Shown: positions 53,815 to 60,341, numbered from the stretch's first letter. The stretch is 64,000 nt of DNA from a virus (IMGVR_UViG_3300032241_002083:25717-89716); one strand, 5' to 3'. Notes: a model not told the origin generated them from the sequence alone. Program-made: numbers and translations.

Positions 53815-54135
53815 ATGATTTTAGAAGTAAATTCGAATAATTTTGATGAAATAACCAAAGATGGTTTGGTATTAGTAAAACTTGAAGCAGTTTGGTGTGG
53901 GCCGTGTCGAGCTCTTACTCCCATCTATGAAGACGTGGCTAAAGATTTGATGGTGCAAAATTCGCCAGTAAAATTGACAAAAATGGATGTAGATAAAAAC
54001 AGAGATAAGGCTGTTGAATTGGGTGTAAGTTCTATACCAACTATTTTGGTTTATAAAAATGGTGAAGTAGTTGATAAAGCTATTGGTATGTTGCAAAAAA
54101 TTAAATTACAAGAATTGATTGAGAAAAATTCTTAA
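53815..54135 (+). CDS. trxA: Thioredoxin
   Basis: 106 residues, normal thioredoxin length. Active site WCGPCR, the conserved Asp-rich strand KMDVDKNRDKAVELGV, and the cis-Pro loop SSIPTILVYKNG. It probably serves as reductant for ribonucleotide reductase or as a protein partner. The leader is a run of ATAATTAAAAAT repeats. Confidence 0.93.
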   Translation: MILEVNSNNFDEITKDGLVLVKLEAVWCGPCRALTPIYEDVAKDLMVQNSPVKLTKMDVDKNRDKAVELGVSSIPTILVYKNGEVVDKAIGMLQKIKLQELIEKNS

Positions 54136-54145
54136 ACTTTTTGGA

Positions 54146-54571
54146 ATGAAATTTGATAATAAAAAAGCCTATTTTGACTACTCTATTATAGAAGAGTATG
54201 TTGCCGGAGTTAAATTATTAGGTTCAGAAGTAAAGTCTTTAAGAGAAGGCAATGCTTCTATTAAAGATACATATGTATATTTGAATAATGGTGAGGTTTT
54301 TGTTAAAGGTATGTATATTGCTAAACATAAAGAATCATCATGGATGAATCATGAAGAAGTTCGTGATAGAAAATTACTCTTAACTAAAAAACAAATTAGA
54401 GATTTACAAAAAGATTTAAAGGTAAATGGCATAACAATCGTTCCTTTGATGATGTATTTGGTAAATGGTAAATTTAAATTAAAAATTGCTGTTGCCAAAG
54501 GCAAAAAAACCTTTGATAAGAAAAAAAGCATTAAGGAGCGCGAAATGCTTATTAATTCTATGCGAGATTAA
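54146..54571 (+). CDS. smpB: SmpB, tmRNA-binding trans-translation factor
   Basis: 141 residues from ATG 54146 (MKFDNKKAYFDYSIIEEYVA); the ORF extends nine codons upstream into trxA. Conserved blocks: GVKLLGSEVKSLREGNASIK, MYIAKHKESSWMNHE, RDRKLLLTKKQI, and the C-terminal KKTFDKKKSIKERE ... RD tail that probes the empty mRNA channel. SmpB normally works with tmRNA to rescue stalled ribosomes. No canonical tmRNA is seen in the window, but two unusual tRNA-like RNAs are (15162 and 61630). It overlaps no other gene and is followed by a start-sequestering hairpin. Confidence 0.94.
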   Translation: MKFDNKKAYFDYSIIEEYVAGVKLLGSEVKSLREGNASIKDTYVYLNNGEVFVKGMYIAKHKESSWMNHEEVRDRKLLLTKKQIRDLQKDLKVNGITIVPLMMYLVNGKFKLKIAVAKGKKTFDKKKSIKEREMLINSMRD

Positions 54572-54579
54572 AAAATCTC

Positions 54580-54620
54580 TTTTTCCATATAGTATATATT
54601 AAATATACTATATGGAAAAA
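54580..54620 (+). repeat. 18-bp inverted repeat sequestering the start codon of the homing endonuclease
   Basis: Arms 54580-54597 and 54603-54620 (TTTTTCCATATAGTATAT and complement), 5-nt loop. ATG 54612 lies inside the 3' arm, so in readthrough transcripts from smpB the start would be paired. Confidence 0.8.
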
Positions 54621-55628
54621 ATTAAACATTATTCAGAAGAAGAAATCCTCTATCTAAAGGAAAATTATGCTACTGCGGCAAAGCAAGATATTTTATATAA
54701 ATTAAAAAGATCTTGGATTTCTATACAAAAAAAGGCATTTTTACTTGGTTTAAAAAGAATTAACTACGAAAGTAAAAATAATCATAAATATTCTAAATTA
54801 CTTTTAGAAACACCAGAAACTTACTATTGGTTAGGCTTATTAATGTCAGATGGGCATTTTAACAAAAACCACTTTATAACATTATCAATAAATGATATTG
54901 AGCATACTAATAAATTACGAAGTTATTTAGGCATGGAAAAAACTGATAAAAAACTGATATCTATATCAGACATGCCAACATTTAAAAAATTAACTGAAAA
55001 ATTTAAAATAAATAATAATAAGACTTATGAACCATGTGATTTATCTTGTATTACTAATGAGGATTTATTATTTTCATTAATAATAGGATTTATAGACGGA
55101 GACGGAACAATAAGTAATAAATATTTAGGTATAGTAAGTCATAAAAATTGGTATAACAATCTTTATTTATTCAATCAAGTATTGAAAAATACAACAAATA
55201 TATACTATAGTAATAAGTTAATTAATATACGAGTATCAAGAATAAAATTATTAAAGGAAATAAAACAAAGAGCAATTTCTCTCAAATTACCTTTCTTGGA
55301 AAGAAAATGGAATAAAATTAATCTGGAGCAAATAACTAAAAACGAAAAGAAAGATTATTGTTTTCAACAATTTGAAAAAGGCTTATCACCTGTTGATATA
55401 ATCAAGTTAGGAGTAGCCAAGAAATGTGTTTATAAATATTATGCTATTTACAGAGATATTAAAAATAATAATGAAATATTTAATAGCAAGGATAAAATGC
55501 AATATTGTTTTCAAAAGTTTGACGAAGGATATTCAAAGGAACAAATTATCAACTCAGGTAAAGTCAGCCGTTCTTGTGTTTATAGAAATTATAAAAAATA
55601 CCATAACGACAAACCGAAAGAGAATTAA
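54612..55628 (+). CDS. LAGLIDADG-type homing endonuclease
   Basis: 338 residues. N-terminal SANT/Myb-like YSEEEILYLKENY, first LAGLIDADG helix TYYWLGLLMSDGHF, second FSLIIGFIDGDGTI, then LPFLERKWNKINLEQI. The C terminus carries two HTH-like repeats (QQFEKGLSPVDIIKLGVAKK and FDEGYSKEQIINSGKVSR). It shares overall design and several blocks with the enzyme at 14067. The start codon is within a hairpin. It follows smpB, which may be near its target. Confidence 0.9.
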   Translation: MEKIKHYSEEEILYLKENYATAAKQDILYKLKRSWISIQKKAFLLGLKRINYESKNNHKYSKLLLETPETYYWLGLLMSDGHFNKNHFITLSINDIEHTNKLRSYLGMEKTDKKLISISDMPTFKKLTEKFKINNNKTYEPCDLSCITNEDLLFSLIIGFIDGDGTISNKYLGIVSHKNWYNNLYLFNQVLKNTTNIYYSNKLINIRVSRIKLLKEIKQRAISLKLPFLERKWNKINLEQITKNEKKDYCFQQFEKGLSPVDIIKLGVAKKCVYKYYAIYRDIKNNNEIFNSKDKMQYCFQKFDEGYSKEQIINSGKVSRSCVYRNYKKYHNDKPKEN

Positions 55629-55633
55629 ACAAA

Positions 55634-55664
55634 CAAAAAAATCAGCAATATTGCTGATTTTTTT
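55634..55664 (+). terminator. Intrinsic terminator after the homing endonuclease
   Basis: AAAAAATCAGCA, ATAT, TGCTGATTTTTTT: perfect stem and T-run. Its T-run doubles as the -33 region of the next promoter. Confidence 0.85.
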
Positions 55665-55692
55665 GTTTTTACAAGAATTTTTCTTATATTTG
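55662..55692 (+). promoter_or_regulatory. Sigma-A-type promoter for the LeuRS operon
   Basis: TTTG (55662-55665), 19-nt spacer, TATATTTG (55685-55692), 17 nt before ATG 55710. Confidence 0.75.
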
Positions 55693-55709
55693 CATAACGA
55701 AACAACAAT

Positions 55710-55868
55710 ATGTATTTGAAAACATTTGAAATTACGGAAGACGATTTTAATAAATTGTCTGAAACAGACCTTAATAAAGTCTTAATCACTTTAGATTGTG
55801 GTTATGAATATAATGAAAGCAATAGACAAAAATTAATGAAAATTATAAAAAATATTAAACATGTATAA
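55710..55868 (+). CDS. Small hypothetical protein coupled to LeuRS
   Basis: 52 residues (MYLKTFEITEDDFNKLSETD, then LNKVLITLDCGYEYN). It follows a clean promoter and its last codons overlap the start of LeuRS (ATGTATAA), a typical translational-coupling arrangement, so it is probably real despite its length. No family recognised. Confidence 0.6.
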   Translation: MYLKTFEITEDDFNKLSETDLNKVLITLDCGYEYNESNRQKLMKIIKNIKHV

Positions 55869-57138
55869 CAACGAAGATTTGTATATTACGGTAATGTTTC
55901 CATACCCATCCTCAGATGGGTTGCATATAGGACATGTTTATAATTATGCTATAATGGATAGTTGGTGTCGATATAAAAGACACATCGGAAATTCTGTTTA
56001 TCAGCCTTTCGGCTTTGATGCGTTCGGCTTGCCCGCTGAAAACTATGCCAAAAAAGTAGGACGAGATCCAAAAGATGTAACTTATGAAAACATAGAAAAG
56101 TTCCGTATTCAAATGAAACAAATGAATACAGAATTCAAAGAAGTATTGATTACCTCTGACCCTTCTTATCAAAAATGGACTCAATGGTTGTTTTTGAAAT
56201 TGAAAGAGCATGGTTTGGCTTATAAAAAAGATGGTGAAGTAAATTACTGTCCTTCTTGTGAAACTGTATTGGCTCGTGAACAAGTAAAAGATGGTAAATG
56301 TGATAGATGTAGTTCTGTCATTGAAATGAAAGTTATGAATCAGTGGTATTTTAAAATTACTGATTATAAACAACGTTTGATTGATAATTTAGATAAAATT
56401 GATTATCCTACTTCTACTATTAATGCACAACGCATGTGGTTGGAAAACTTGCATGATTGGTGCGTAAGTCGTCAAAGAAAATGGGGTTGTCCAATTCCAA
56501 TTGAAGGTGAAGAAGATACAATGGATACTTTTGTTTGTTCCTCTTATTATTTAATCCGTTATTGTGACCCTGATAACGAAAATGAATTGTGTTCCAAAGA
56601 TAAATACAAACAAGTTGATATTTATGTTGGCGGCAATGAACATGCGACAGGACATTTAATATTCGCCCGTTTTATAAATATGTTTTTGTATGATATTGGC
56701 GTGGTTCCTTGTGAGGAACCCGTAAAGAGGTTCTTTAGTCAGGGAGTTATATTATATAATGGCGAAAAAATGTCAAAATCAAAAGGAAATACTATAAACC
56801 CAGACGATTATGATCAGGACGAATTACGCTTTTTTCTTATGCAACTTGGTCCGTATTCTGACGGTGGCTCCTGGAATGATAAAGCGATAAATGGAATCAA
56901 ACGATTTATCAATAGATTTAAAGAATGGATGAGCAGAGAGGGCGAAGATGTAATAGATGTAGAAACATTTAGAATAAAGATATTTGAACTAACAGAAAAA
57001 ATGAAATTTAATAAAGTGGTATCTGAATTTTTTATTCTTTTGAATTCTAATAGAACGAAAAATCTTAAACCAGAAATCAAGGAAGAATTAATCTCTATAT
57101 TGGAGATATATATGCCTGGATTGAGAGATAAGTTATAA
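55861..57138 (+). CDS. leuS: Leucyl-tRNA synthetase lacking the CP1 editing domain
   Basis: 425 residues, about half the normal LeuRS length (~860). Class I signatures: SSDGLHIGHVYNY (HIGH) at residues ~18-30, PFGFDAFGLPAENYA, zinc knuckle CPSCETVLAREQV ... CDRCSSVIE, WYFKITDYKQRLI, SRQRKWGCPIPI, NEHATGHLIFARF and EKMSKSKGN near 302. Where LeuRS should carry the ~200-residue editing insertion, the sequence passes directly from AQRMWLENLHDW to CVSRQRKWG. The C-terminal anticodon/tRNA-binding part is also cut to ~100 residues. Aminoacylation is likely; hydrolytic proofreading is not. Confidence 0.92.
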   Translation: MYNNEDLYITVMFPYPSSDGLHIGHVYNYAIMDSWCRYKRHIGNSVYQPFGFDAFGLPAENYAKKVGRDPKDVTYENIEKFRIQMKQMNTEFKEVLITSDPSYQKWTQWLFLKLKEHGLAYKKDGEVNYCPSCETVLAREQVKDGKCDRCSSVIEMKVMNQWYFKITDYKQRLIDNLDKIDYPTSTINAQRMWLENLHDWCVSRQRKWGCPIPIEGEEDTMDTFVCSSYYLIRYCDPDNENELCSKDKYKQVDIYVGGNEHATGHLIFARFINMFLYDIGVVPCEEPVKRFFSQGVILYNGEKMSKSKGNTINPDDYDQDELRFFLMQLGPYSDGGSWNDKAINGIKRFINRFKEWMSREGEDVIDVETFRIKIFELTEKMKFNKVVSEFFILLNSNRTKNLKPEIKEELISILEIYMPGLRDKL

Positions 57139-57148
57139 TAAGAAAGTC

Positions 57149-57190
57149 ATAGGAGCAAAATATTCAAAATCCTCATTATAAAATTTATTA
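57149..57190 (+). repeat. 42-bp exact repeat, copy 2 (intergenic)
   Basis: Identical to 45625-45666 inside the 1312-residue structural gene, here just after the LeuRS stop. The rest of 57139-57257 is AT-rich without a recognised feature. Confidence 0.85.
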
Positions 57191-57257
57191 CCTAAAAAAT
57201 ATAATAATTTTAATGTTTTTTATAAAGTAATAGGCGTTATTAGTCCAAGAAAATAGT

Positions 57258-57464
57258 ATGAGATTAGATAGAATGCGATGGTTTGGTCCATCAAGACCCG
57301 AAGATAAGCCAGGTGTAGAAGGTTGGCGACACAGCAGATTATTCAAAGTAGTTAGGCATCAAGGTGCTAAAGCTATTCGTGCTATAAGCAAAAAATTATG
57401 TAAGAAATCTATATCAGATAATGATATAGATTTTCCTACGTCTAAATATATAAGAAATCACTAA
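57258..57464 (+). CDS. Small basic hypothetical protein
   Basis: 68 residues, rich in Arg, Lys and Trp (MRLDRMRWFGPSRPEDKPG, then RHQGAKAIRAISKKLCKK). The charge suggests nucleic acid binding, but no family is recognised. Its stop overlaps the next ATG as TAATG. Confidence 0.6.
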   Translation: MRLDRMRWFGPSRPEDKPGVEGWRHSRLFKVVRHQGAKAIRAISKKLCKKSISDNDIDFPTSKYIRNH

Positions 57465-57526
57465 TGGATATAAAATTAATAGGTATTTGGAATGATTCAG
57501 ATTCAATTTTAGAAGATGGCGAATAA
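57464..57526 (+). CDS. Micro-ORF, 20 residues
   Basis: MDIKLIGIWNDSDSILEDGE, coupled by TAATG to the gene before it and overlapping the next start by 11 nt. It is supported only by this arrangement; it could be a translational bridge rather than a functional peptide. Confidence 0.35.
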   Translation: MDIKLIGIWNDSDSILEDGE

Positions 57527-57692
57527 AAATAAAAAACCACGAGATATAATTAAAGAAACTGAAGAATATTTAGTTTTCCTTAAAAAGAGATTAGATTCAG
57601 CCAATTATAAAGCCAATGTTTCCAAAGAAGAATATGATGAAACAAAGGCTAAATATGATAAGGCTAAATTAAGATTAAAACTATTAAAGTAA
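57516..57692 (+). CDS. Small coiled-coil protein
   Basis: 58 residues, Lys/Glu-rich and entirely helical (TEEYLVFLKKRLDSANYK ... KEEYDETKAKYDKAKLRLK). Heptad-like spacing of Leu and Tyr suggests a coiled coil. No family recognised. Confidence 0.6.
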   Translation: MANKNKKPRDIIKETEEYLVFLKKRLDSANYKANVSKEEYDETKAKYDKAKLRLKLLK

Positions 57693-57746
57693 TAATAAGT
57701 AAGGTTTATGAGTTTTGTATAAAAAATAAAATTTGTGGATTTAAAA

Positions 57747-57932
57747 ATGACTGGTAAAGCAATCATGAAATTCAACGGTGGGCTTGGCTCTATCATTTGT
57801 TCCAAATGTGGAGTTATAATTAAAACAGGTAAAAATTTTACTGACGAAGAGTGGAAAGCAATTAGATGAGAATTGAAATTAAAGGCACAATTTTGTGATT
57901 CTTGTAAAGCAAAATTAAGAGAAGAAAAATAA
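57747..57932 (+). pseudogene. Zinc-ribbon protein interrupted by in-frame TGA
   Basis: ATG 57747 gives MTGKAIMKFNGGLGSIICSK, then KCGVIIKTGKNFTDEEWKAIR, TGA at 57867-57869, and the same frame resumes ELKLKAQFCDSCKAKLREEK to TAA at 57930. The two CxxC pairs (CSKC and CDSC) lie on either side of the stop, so the zinc site needs both parts. 61 residues if read through. Nonsense mutation, recoding or sequencing error. Confidence 0.7.
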
Positions 57933-57940
57933 ATTAAAAA

Positions 57941-57970
57941 TAAAAGCAACCTTAAAGGTTGCTTTTATTT
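57941..57970. terminator. Bidirectional intrinsic terminator
   Basis: AAAAGCAACCTTAAAGGTTGCTTTT: GCAACCTT/AAGGTTGC stem with A/T tails, between convergent genes. Confidence 0.85.
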
Positions 57971-57976
57971 TTAATT

Positions 57977-58288
57977 TTAAATTTTATTAATTTCTGTTTT
58001 AACTTCGCTTTCTACATTAGAAGCTTCTGTTTTAACTTCGCTTTCTACATTAGAAGCTTCTGTTTTAACTTCACTTTCGTCTTCTTCTCCTAAATTTAAC
58101 ATATACCTTGTGTAATCTGCTAAACATTTAGTTTCTTCTGAAACGTGTGTTTTTATACTATTAATTTCATTATTAAAATGATTTTTAATATTGTTTTCTA
58201 AATTATCAAATTTAGATGAGATCCCTGAGTTTCTACCAACGAAAAAACCAACTATCAAAGACCCAATTACTAATAAAATTGTAATCAT
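57977..58288 (-). CDS. Membrane-anchored protein with C-terminal tandem repeats
   Basis: 103 residues. An N-terminal membrane segment (MITILLVIGSLIVGFFVGRN) is followed by a helical region (LENNIKNHFNNEINSIKTH) and an acidic tail made of nearly three copies of ESEVKTEASNV, encoded by 33-bp DNA repeats. Likely anchored in the inner membrane with the tail in the cytoplasm. Function unknown. Confidence 0.65.
   Translation of the reverse strand: MITILLVIGSLIVGFFVGRNSGISSKFDNLENNIKNHFNNEINSIKTHVSEETKCLADYTRYMLNLGEEDESEVKTEASNVESEVKTEASNVESEVKTEINKI
57992..58078 (-). repeat. 33-bp tandem repeat, about 2.6 copies
   Basis: Two identical 33-bp units (57992-58024 and 58025-58057) plus a partial third with a few changes, coding for the ESEVKTEASNV repeats. 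Identity at DNA level indicates recent expansion. Confidence 0.85.
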
Positions 58289-58345
58289 AATTTTTATTTT
58301 TTATATAATAAAAAATTTAAAAAGTTTAAAAGATTTGAAATAAAT

Positions 58346-58376
58346 TTTGCTCGTTCAAAACTTTTTCGTAATTTTG
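58346..58376 (+). promoter_or_regulatory. Sigma-A-type promoter 1 upstream of the tRNA array
   Basis: TTTG (58346-58349), 19-nt spacer, TAATTTTG (58369-58376). Confidence 0.8.
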
Positions 58377-58452
58377 TATAAAATAACAAAACAGCAAAAA
58401 AGCACTTTTAGAATATAATATATATAATTATACAAAAAAAGTCAAAATAAAT

Positions 58453-58483
58453 TTTGCGATTACAAAACTTTATTGTATCTTTG
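58453..58483 (+). promoter_or_regulatory. Sigma-A-type promoter 2 upstream of the tRNA array
   Basis: TTTG (58453-58456), 19-nt spacer, TATCTTTG (58476-58483). It shares extended flanking sequence with promoter 1 (AAATTTTGC ... CAAAACTTT), so the pair arose by duplication. Between the promoters and the first tRNA there is no other gene. Confidence 0.85.
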
Positions 58484-58518
58484 CTGTATAATAAAAAAGA
58501 TTAAAAATACTTAGTAAG

Positions 58519-58573
58519 ACAGGGTAAATATCTGGACAAGTTTTTAAAAGAAAACAGGATAAATATCTGGACA
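58519..58573 (+). repeat. 20-bp direct repeat in the tRNA-array leader
   Basis: ACAGGGTAAATATCTGGACA (58519-58538) and the same with one change (58554-58573), period 35 nt, in the transcribed leader between promoter 2 and tRNA-Met. Confidence 0.7.
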
Positions 58574-58598
58574 GTCTGAAAAGTTTTAAAATATAAAA

Positions 58599-58670
58599 TG
58601 CGGGATAGAGCAGTGGTAGCTCGTAAGGCTCATAACCTTAAGGTCATTGGTTCGAATCCAGTTCCTGCAT
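58599..58670 (+). tRNA. tRNA-Met(CAT), initiator-like
   Basis: Anticodon loop CTCATAA with stem AAGG/CCTT; acceptor TGCGGGA pairs with TCCTGCA; T-arm TTGG-TTCGAAT-CCAG. The D-stem is GAGC/GCTC rather than the GCTC/GAGC of elongators, as in bacterial initiators (A11-U24), and the whole aligns well with E. coli tRNA-fMet. The 1-72 pair is T-A, weak as initiators require. First gene of the array. Confidence 0.85.
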
Positions 58671-58699
58671 CAAATAATAACAATTTTAAAAAATCATAG

Positions 58700-58792
58700 T
58701 ATGAAACATTTTAGCTCACATAAACATTCGTTTAAATTCTGGTTTAGTAACCAGGGTTCGGTAGAGTTATGTTTCAATAACAAGACTTCTTA
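58700..58792 (+). CDS. Micro-ORF, 30 residues, possible leader
   Basis: MKHFSSHKHSFKFWFSNQGS ... , between tRNA-Met and a terminator. His/Phe/Ser-rich, unrecognised. A similar short ORF followed by a terminator stands at 61416-61475 (MKITLTSSSRSPYNFEIRR), so both may be small expressed units or spurious. Confidence 0.3.
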
Positions 58793-58815
58793 AAAAGAGT
58801 TATTGTAAGAAACTG

Positions 58816-58850
58816 AAAAAGCCGAACTTTTATAAAAGTTCGGCTTTTTT
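58816..58850 (+). terminator. Intrinsic terminator inside the tRNA array
   Basis: AAGCCGAACTTTTA / TAAAAGTTCGGCTT stem followed by TTTTTT, directly before tRNA-His. Confidence 0.85.
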
Positions 58851-58854
58851 ATAT

Positions 58855-58941
58855 GGTGATCGTAGCCGGTAATGGATGCCGACCTGCCTGTGGAGCAGGA
58901 ATAATTTCGATTTAATGCGGGTTCAATTCCCGTCGATCACC
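58855..58941 (+). tRNA. tRNA-His(GTG) with abnormal D-arm and long variable region
   Basis: Anticodon arm CCTGC-CTGTGGA-GCAGG gives GTG. Acceptor GTGATCG/CGATCAC is perfect and is preceded by G and followed by C, the G-1:C73 pair that marks tRNA-His. The T-arm GCGGG-TTCAATT-CCCGT is normal. The variable region is 17 nt instead of ~5, and the only D-stem available is a shifted CGG/CCG. Identity elements are intact; the body is unusual. Confidence 0.75.
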
Positions 58942-59064
58942 CAAAAATTAGTTGCCCAGCTTGTTCCGTCAAGGGTTATAAAACTATACATTGTTAACGG
59001 AGCCCATGATGGATACTCTACCAAAAAAGTGAGTGAGAAAAGTTGTAACAATGACTAAAAATAA

Positions 59065-59136
59065 GGTGTCGTAACATAGAGGTTTATGTGTTGATCTGAA
59101 AAATCAAAAATGCTAGATCGTTACTAGCCGATACCA
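59065..59136 (+). tRNA. tRNA-Phe(GAA)
   Basis: Acceptor GGTGTCG/CGATACC, D-arm ACAT-AGAGGTTT-ATGT, anticodon arm TTGAT-CTGAAAA-ATCAA (GAA), T-arm GCTAG-ATCGTTA-CTAGC with an atypical T-loop. The interval 58942-59064 contains an 8-bp CATTGTTA/TAACAATG pairing but no tRNA I can fold. Confidence 0.8.
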
Positions 59137-59197
59137 CAAAAATAACTTCAAAGGAAGACGAACCTATTTTATATATAAGTAAATAACAAATATAAAA

Positions 59198-60079
59198 ATG
59201 GGTGCGAAATTAAAAGAATGGACAGAAAAAGAAAAGGAAATACTTTTTAAATATTTCCCAAGTATGGGGTGTAATTATTGTTCGAACTTAATAGGAAGAA
59301 CAAAAAGAGCGTGCCAAGAAATGGCAAAAAAACTAAAATTAGAGAGAGATTTAAATAAGTATGAAGATAAGGAAAAATTAGAGGAATTAGTTAAAAGTTG
59401 TAAAACATATACAGATTGTGTAATAAAATTGGGATTATCTCCCAGATGTTCTGGTAATTTTCAAACTATTAAAAAATATATTATGTTGCATAATATAGAT
59501 ATTTCACATTTTGAAAATGGATTTCAAATAGGTAACAACCCTCAGAATAAGAAAGAATTATCTGAAGTTTTAGTAGAAAACTCTTTTTTTAGTAGATCTC
59601 ATTTGAAAGAGAGATTATATAAAGAGGGATTAAAAAAGAAAGAATGTGAGATATGTGGAATGGGAGAAGATTGGTTTAATGGAACAAAAATAGTTCATAT
59701 TTTAGATCATATAAATGGAGAACCTTATGACAATCGTCTTGAAAATTTAAGAATTGTTTGTCCAAATTGTAATTCAACATTAGAAACAAATTGTGTTGGG
59801 AATAAAGTTAATAAAATATATGATTCTAAAAAAGATGAATATAAAAGTGAAAAAACACATAAAAAATGTAATTGTGGTAAAATAATCTTGAAAGAAAGTA
59901 AATTTTGTTTAGAATGTAATGCCAAAAGTAAAAGAAAAGTTATTAATAGACCAACGTTTGAAGAATTGGTTAAGTTAATAGAAGAAAATGGTAATACTGG
60001 AACAGGTAAAATATACGGCGTTAGCGAATCTGTCATAAGAAAATGGTTAAAACAATATAAAAATAAAGCATTAATATAA
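59198..60079 (+). CDS. HNH homing endonuclease in the tRNA array
   Basis: 293 residues. N-terminal SANT-like WTEKEKEILFKYFP with HTH; then the HNH nuclease CEICGMGEDWFNGT ... VHILDHINGEPYDNRLENLR ... CPNCNSTLET (zinc-binding CxxC pairs around the His-Asn core). A second zinc element KCNCGK ... CLEC and a C-terminal HTH follow. It lies between tRNA-Phe and tRNA-Trp; free-standing endonucleases of this kind home into phage tRNA clusters. Its leader has TTTTATATATAA. Confidence 0.9.
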   Translation: MGAKLKEWTEKEKEILFKYFPSMGCNYCSNLIGRTKRACQEMAKKLKLERDLNKYEDKEKLEELVKSCKTYTDCVIKLGLSPRCSGNFQTIKKYIMLHNIDISHFENGFQIGNNPQNKKELSEVLVENSFFSRSHLKERLYKEGLKKKECEICGMGEDWFNGTKIVHILDHINGEPYDNRLENLRIVCPNCNSTLETNCVGNKVNKIYDSKKDEYKSEKTHKKCNCGKIILKESKFCLECNAKSKRKVINRPTFEELVKLIEENGNTGTGKIYGVSESVIRKWLKQYKNKALI

Positions 60080-60081
60080 AT

Positions 60082-60154
60082 ACGGGTATGGTGAAAATGG
60101 CTATCATTTTTGACTCCAAATCAAAAGTTCCGGATTCGAGTTCTGGTGCCCGTG
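60082..60154 (+). tRNA. tRNA-Trp(CCA)
   Basis: Acceptor ACGGGTA/TGCCCGT, discriminator G73 as usual for Trp, anticodon arm TTTGA-CTCCAAA-TCAAA (CCA), T-arm CCGGA-TTCGAGT-TCTGG. It begins 2 nt after the HNH gene stop. Confidence 0.85.
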
Positions 60155-60161
60155 CTAAATT

Positions 60162-60244
60162 GGAAGATGCGTTGCATGGAGCAAAAACAGTTTTGAAAAC
60201 TGTCGTATCGTTAATTCGGTAGGGGTCGGTTCCTCCATCTTCCT
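60162..60244 (+). tRNA. tRNA-Ser(TGA), copy 1
   Basis: Perfect acceptor GGAAGAT/ATCTTCC, D-arm TTGC/GCAA, anticodon arm ACAGT-TTTGAAA-ACTGT (TGA), long class II variable arm, imperfect T-stem GGGG/CTCC. Discriminator is T rather than the usual G. Confidence 0.8.
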
Positions 60245-60341
60245 CAATATTAAAAAAAATTAAGATGAAACAGATAAAACAGAAACAGAAACAGGTATAA
60301 AGTAGGTACAATCAATTGATATGTAGCCTATTTATATAAAT

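Noticed and set aside
8347-57932. Stop-codon reassignment (as in some crAss-like phages) to explain the in-frame stops
   Set aside because: All three stop codons are involved, all three also terminate intact genes here (for example TGA at 17098, TAG at 38322, TAA at 19488), and no CTA, TTA or TCA anticodon was found in the array.
57605-57949. 114-codon minus-strand ORF
   Set aside because: It is antisense to the coiled-coil and zinc-ribbon genes, which have better composition and gene context.
58942-59064. A further tRNA between tRNA-His and tRNA-Phe
   Set aside because: CATTGTTA/TAACAATG can pair across ~50 nt, but no D-, anticodon or T-arm with conserved loop bases could be placed.
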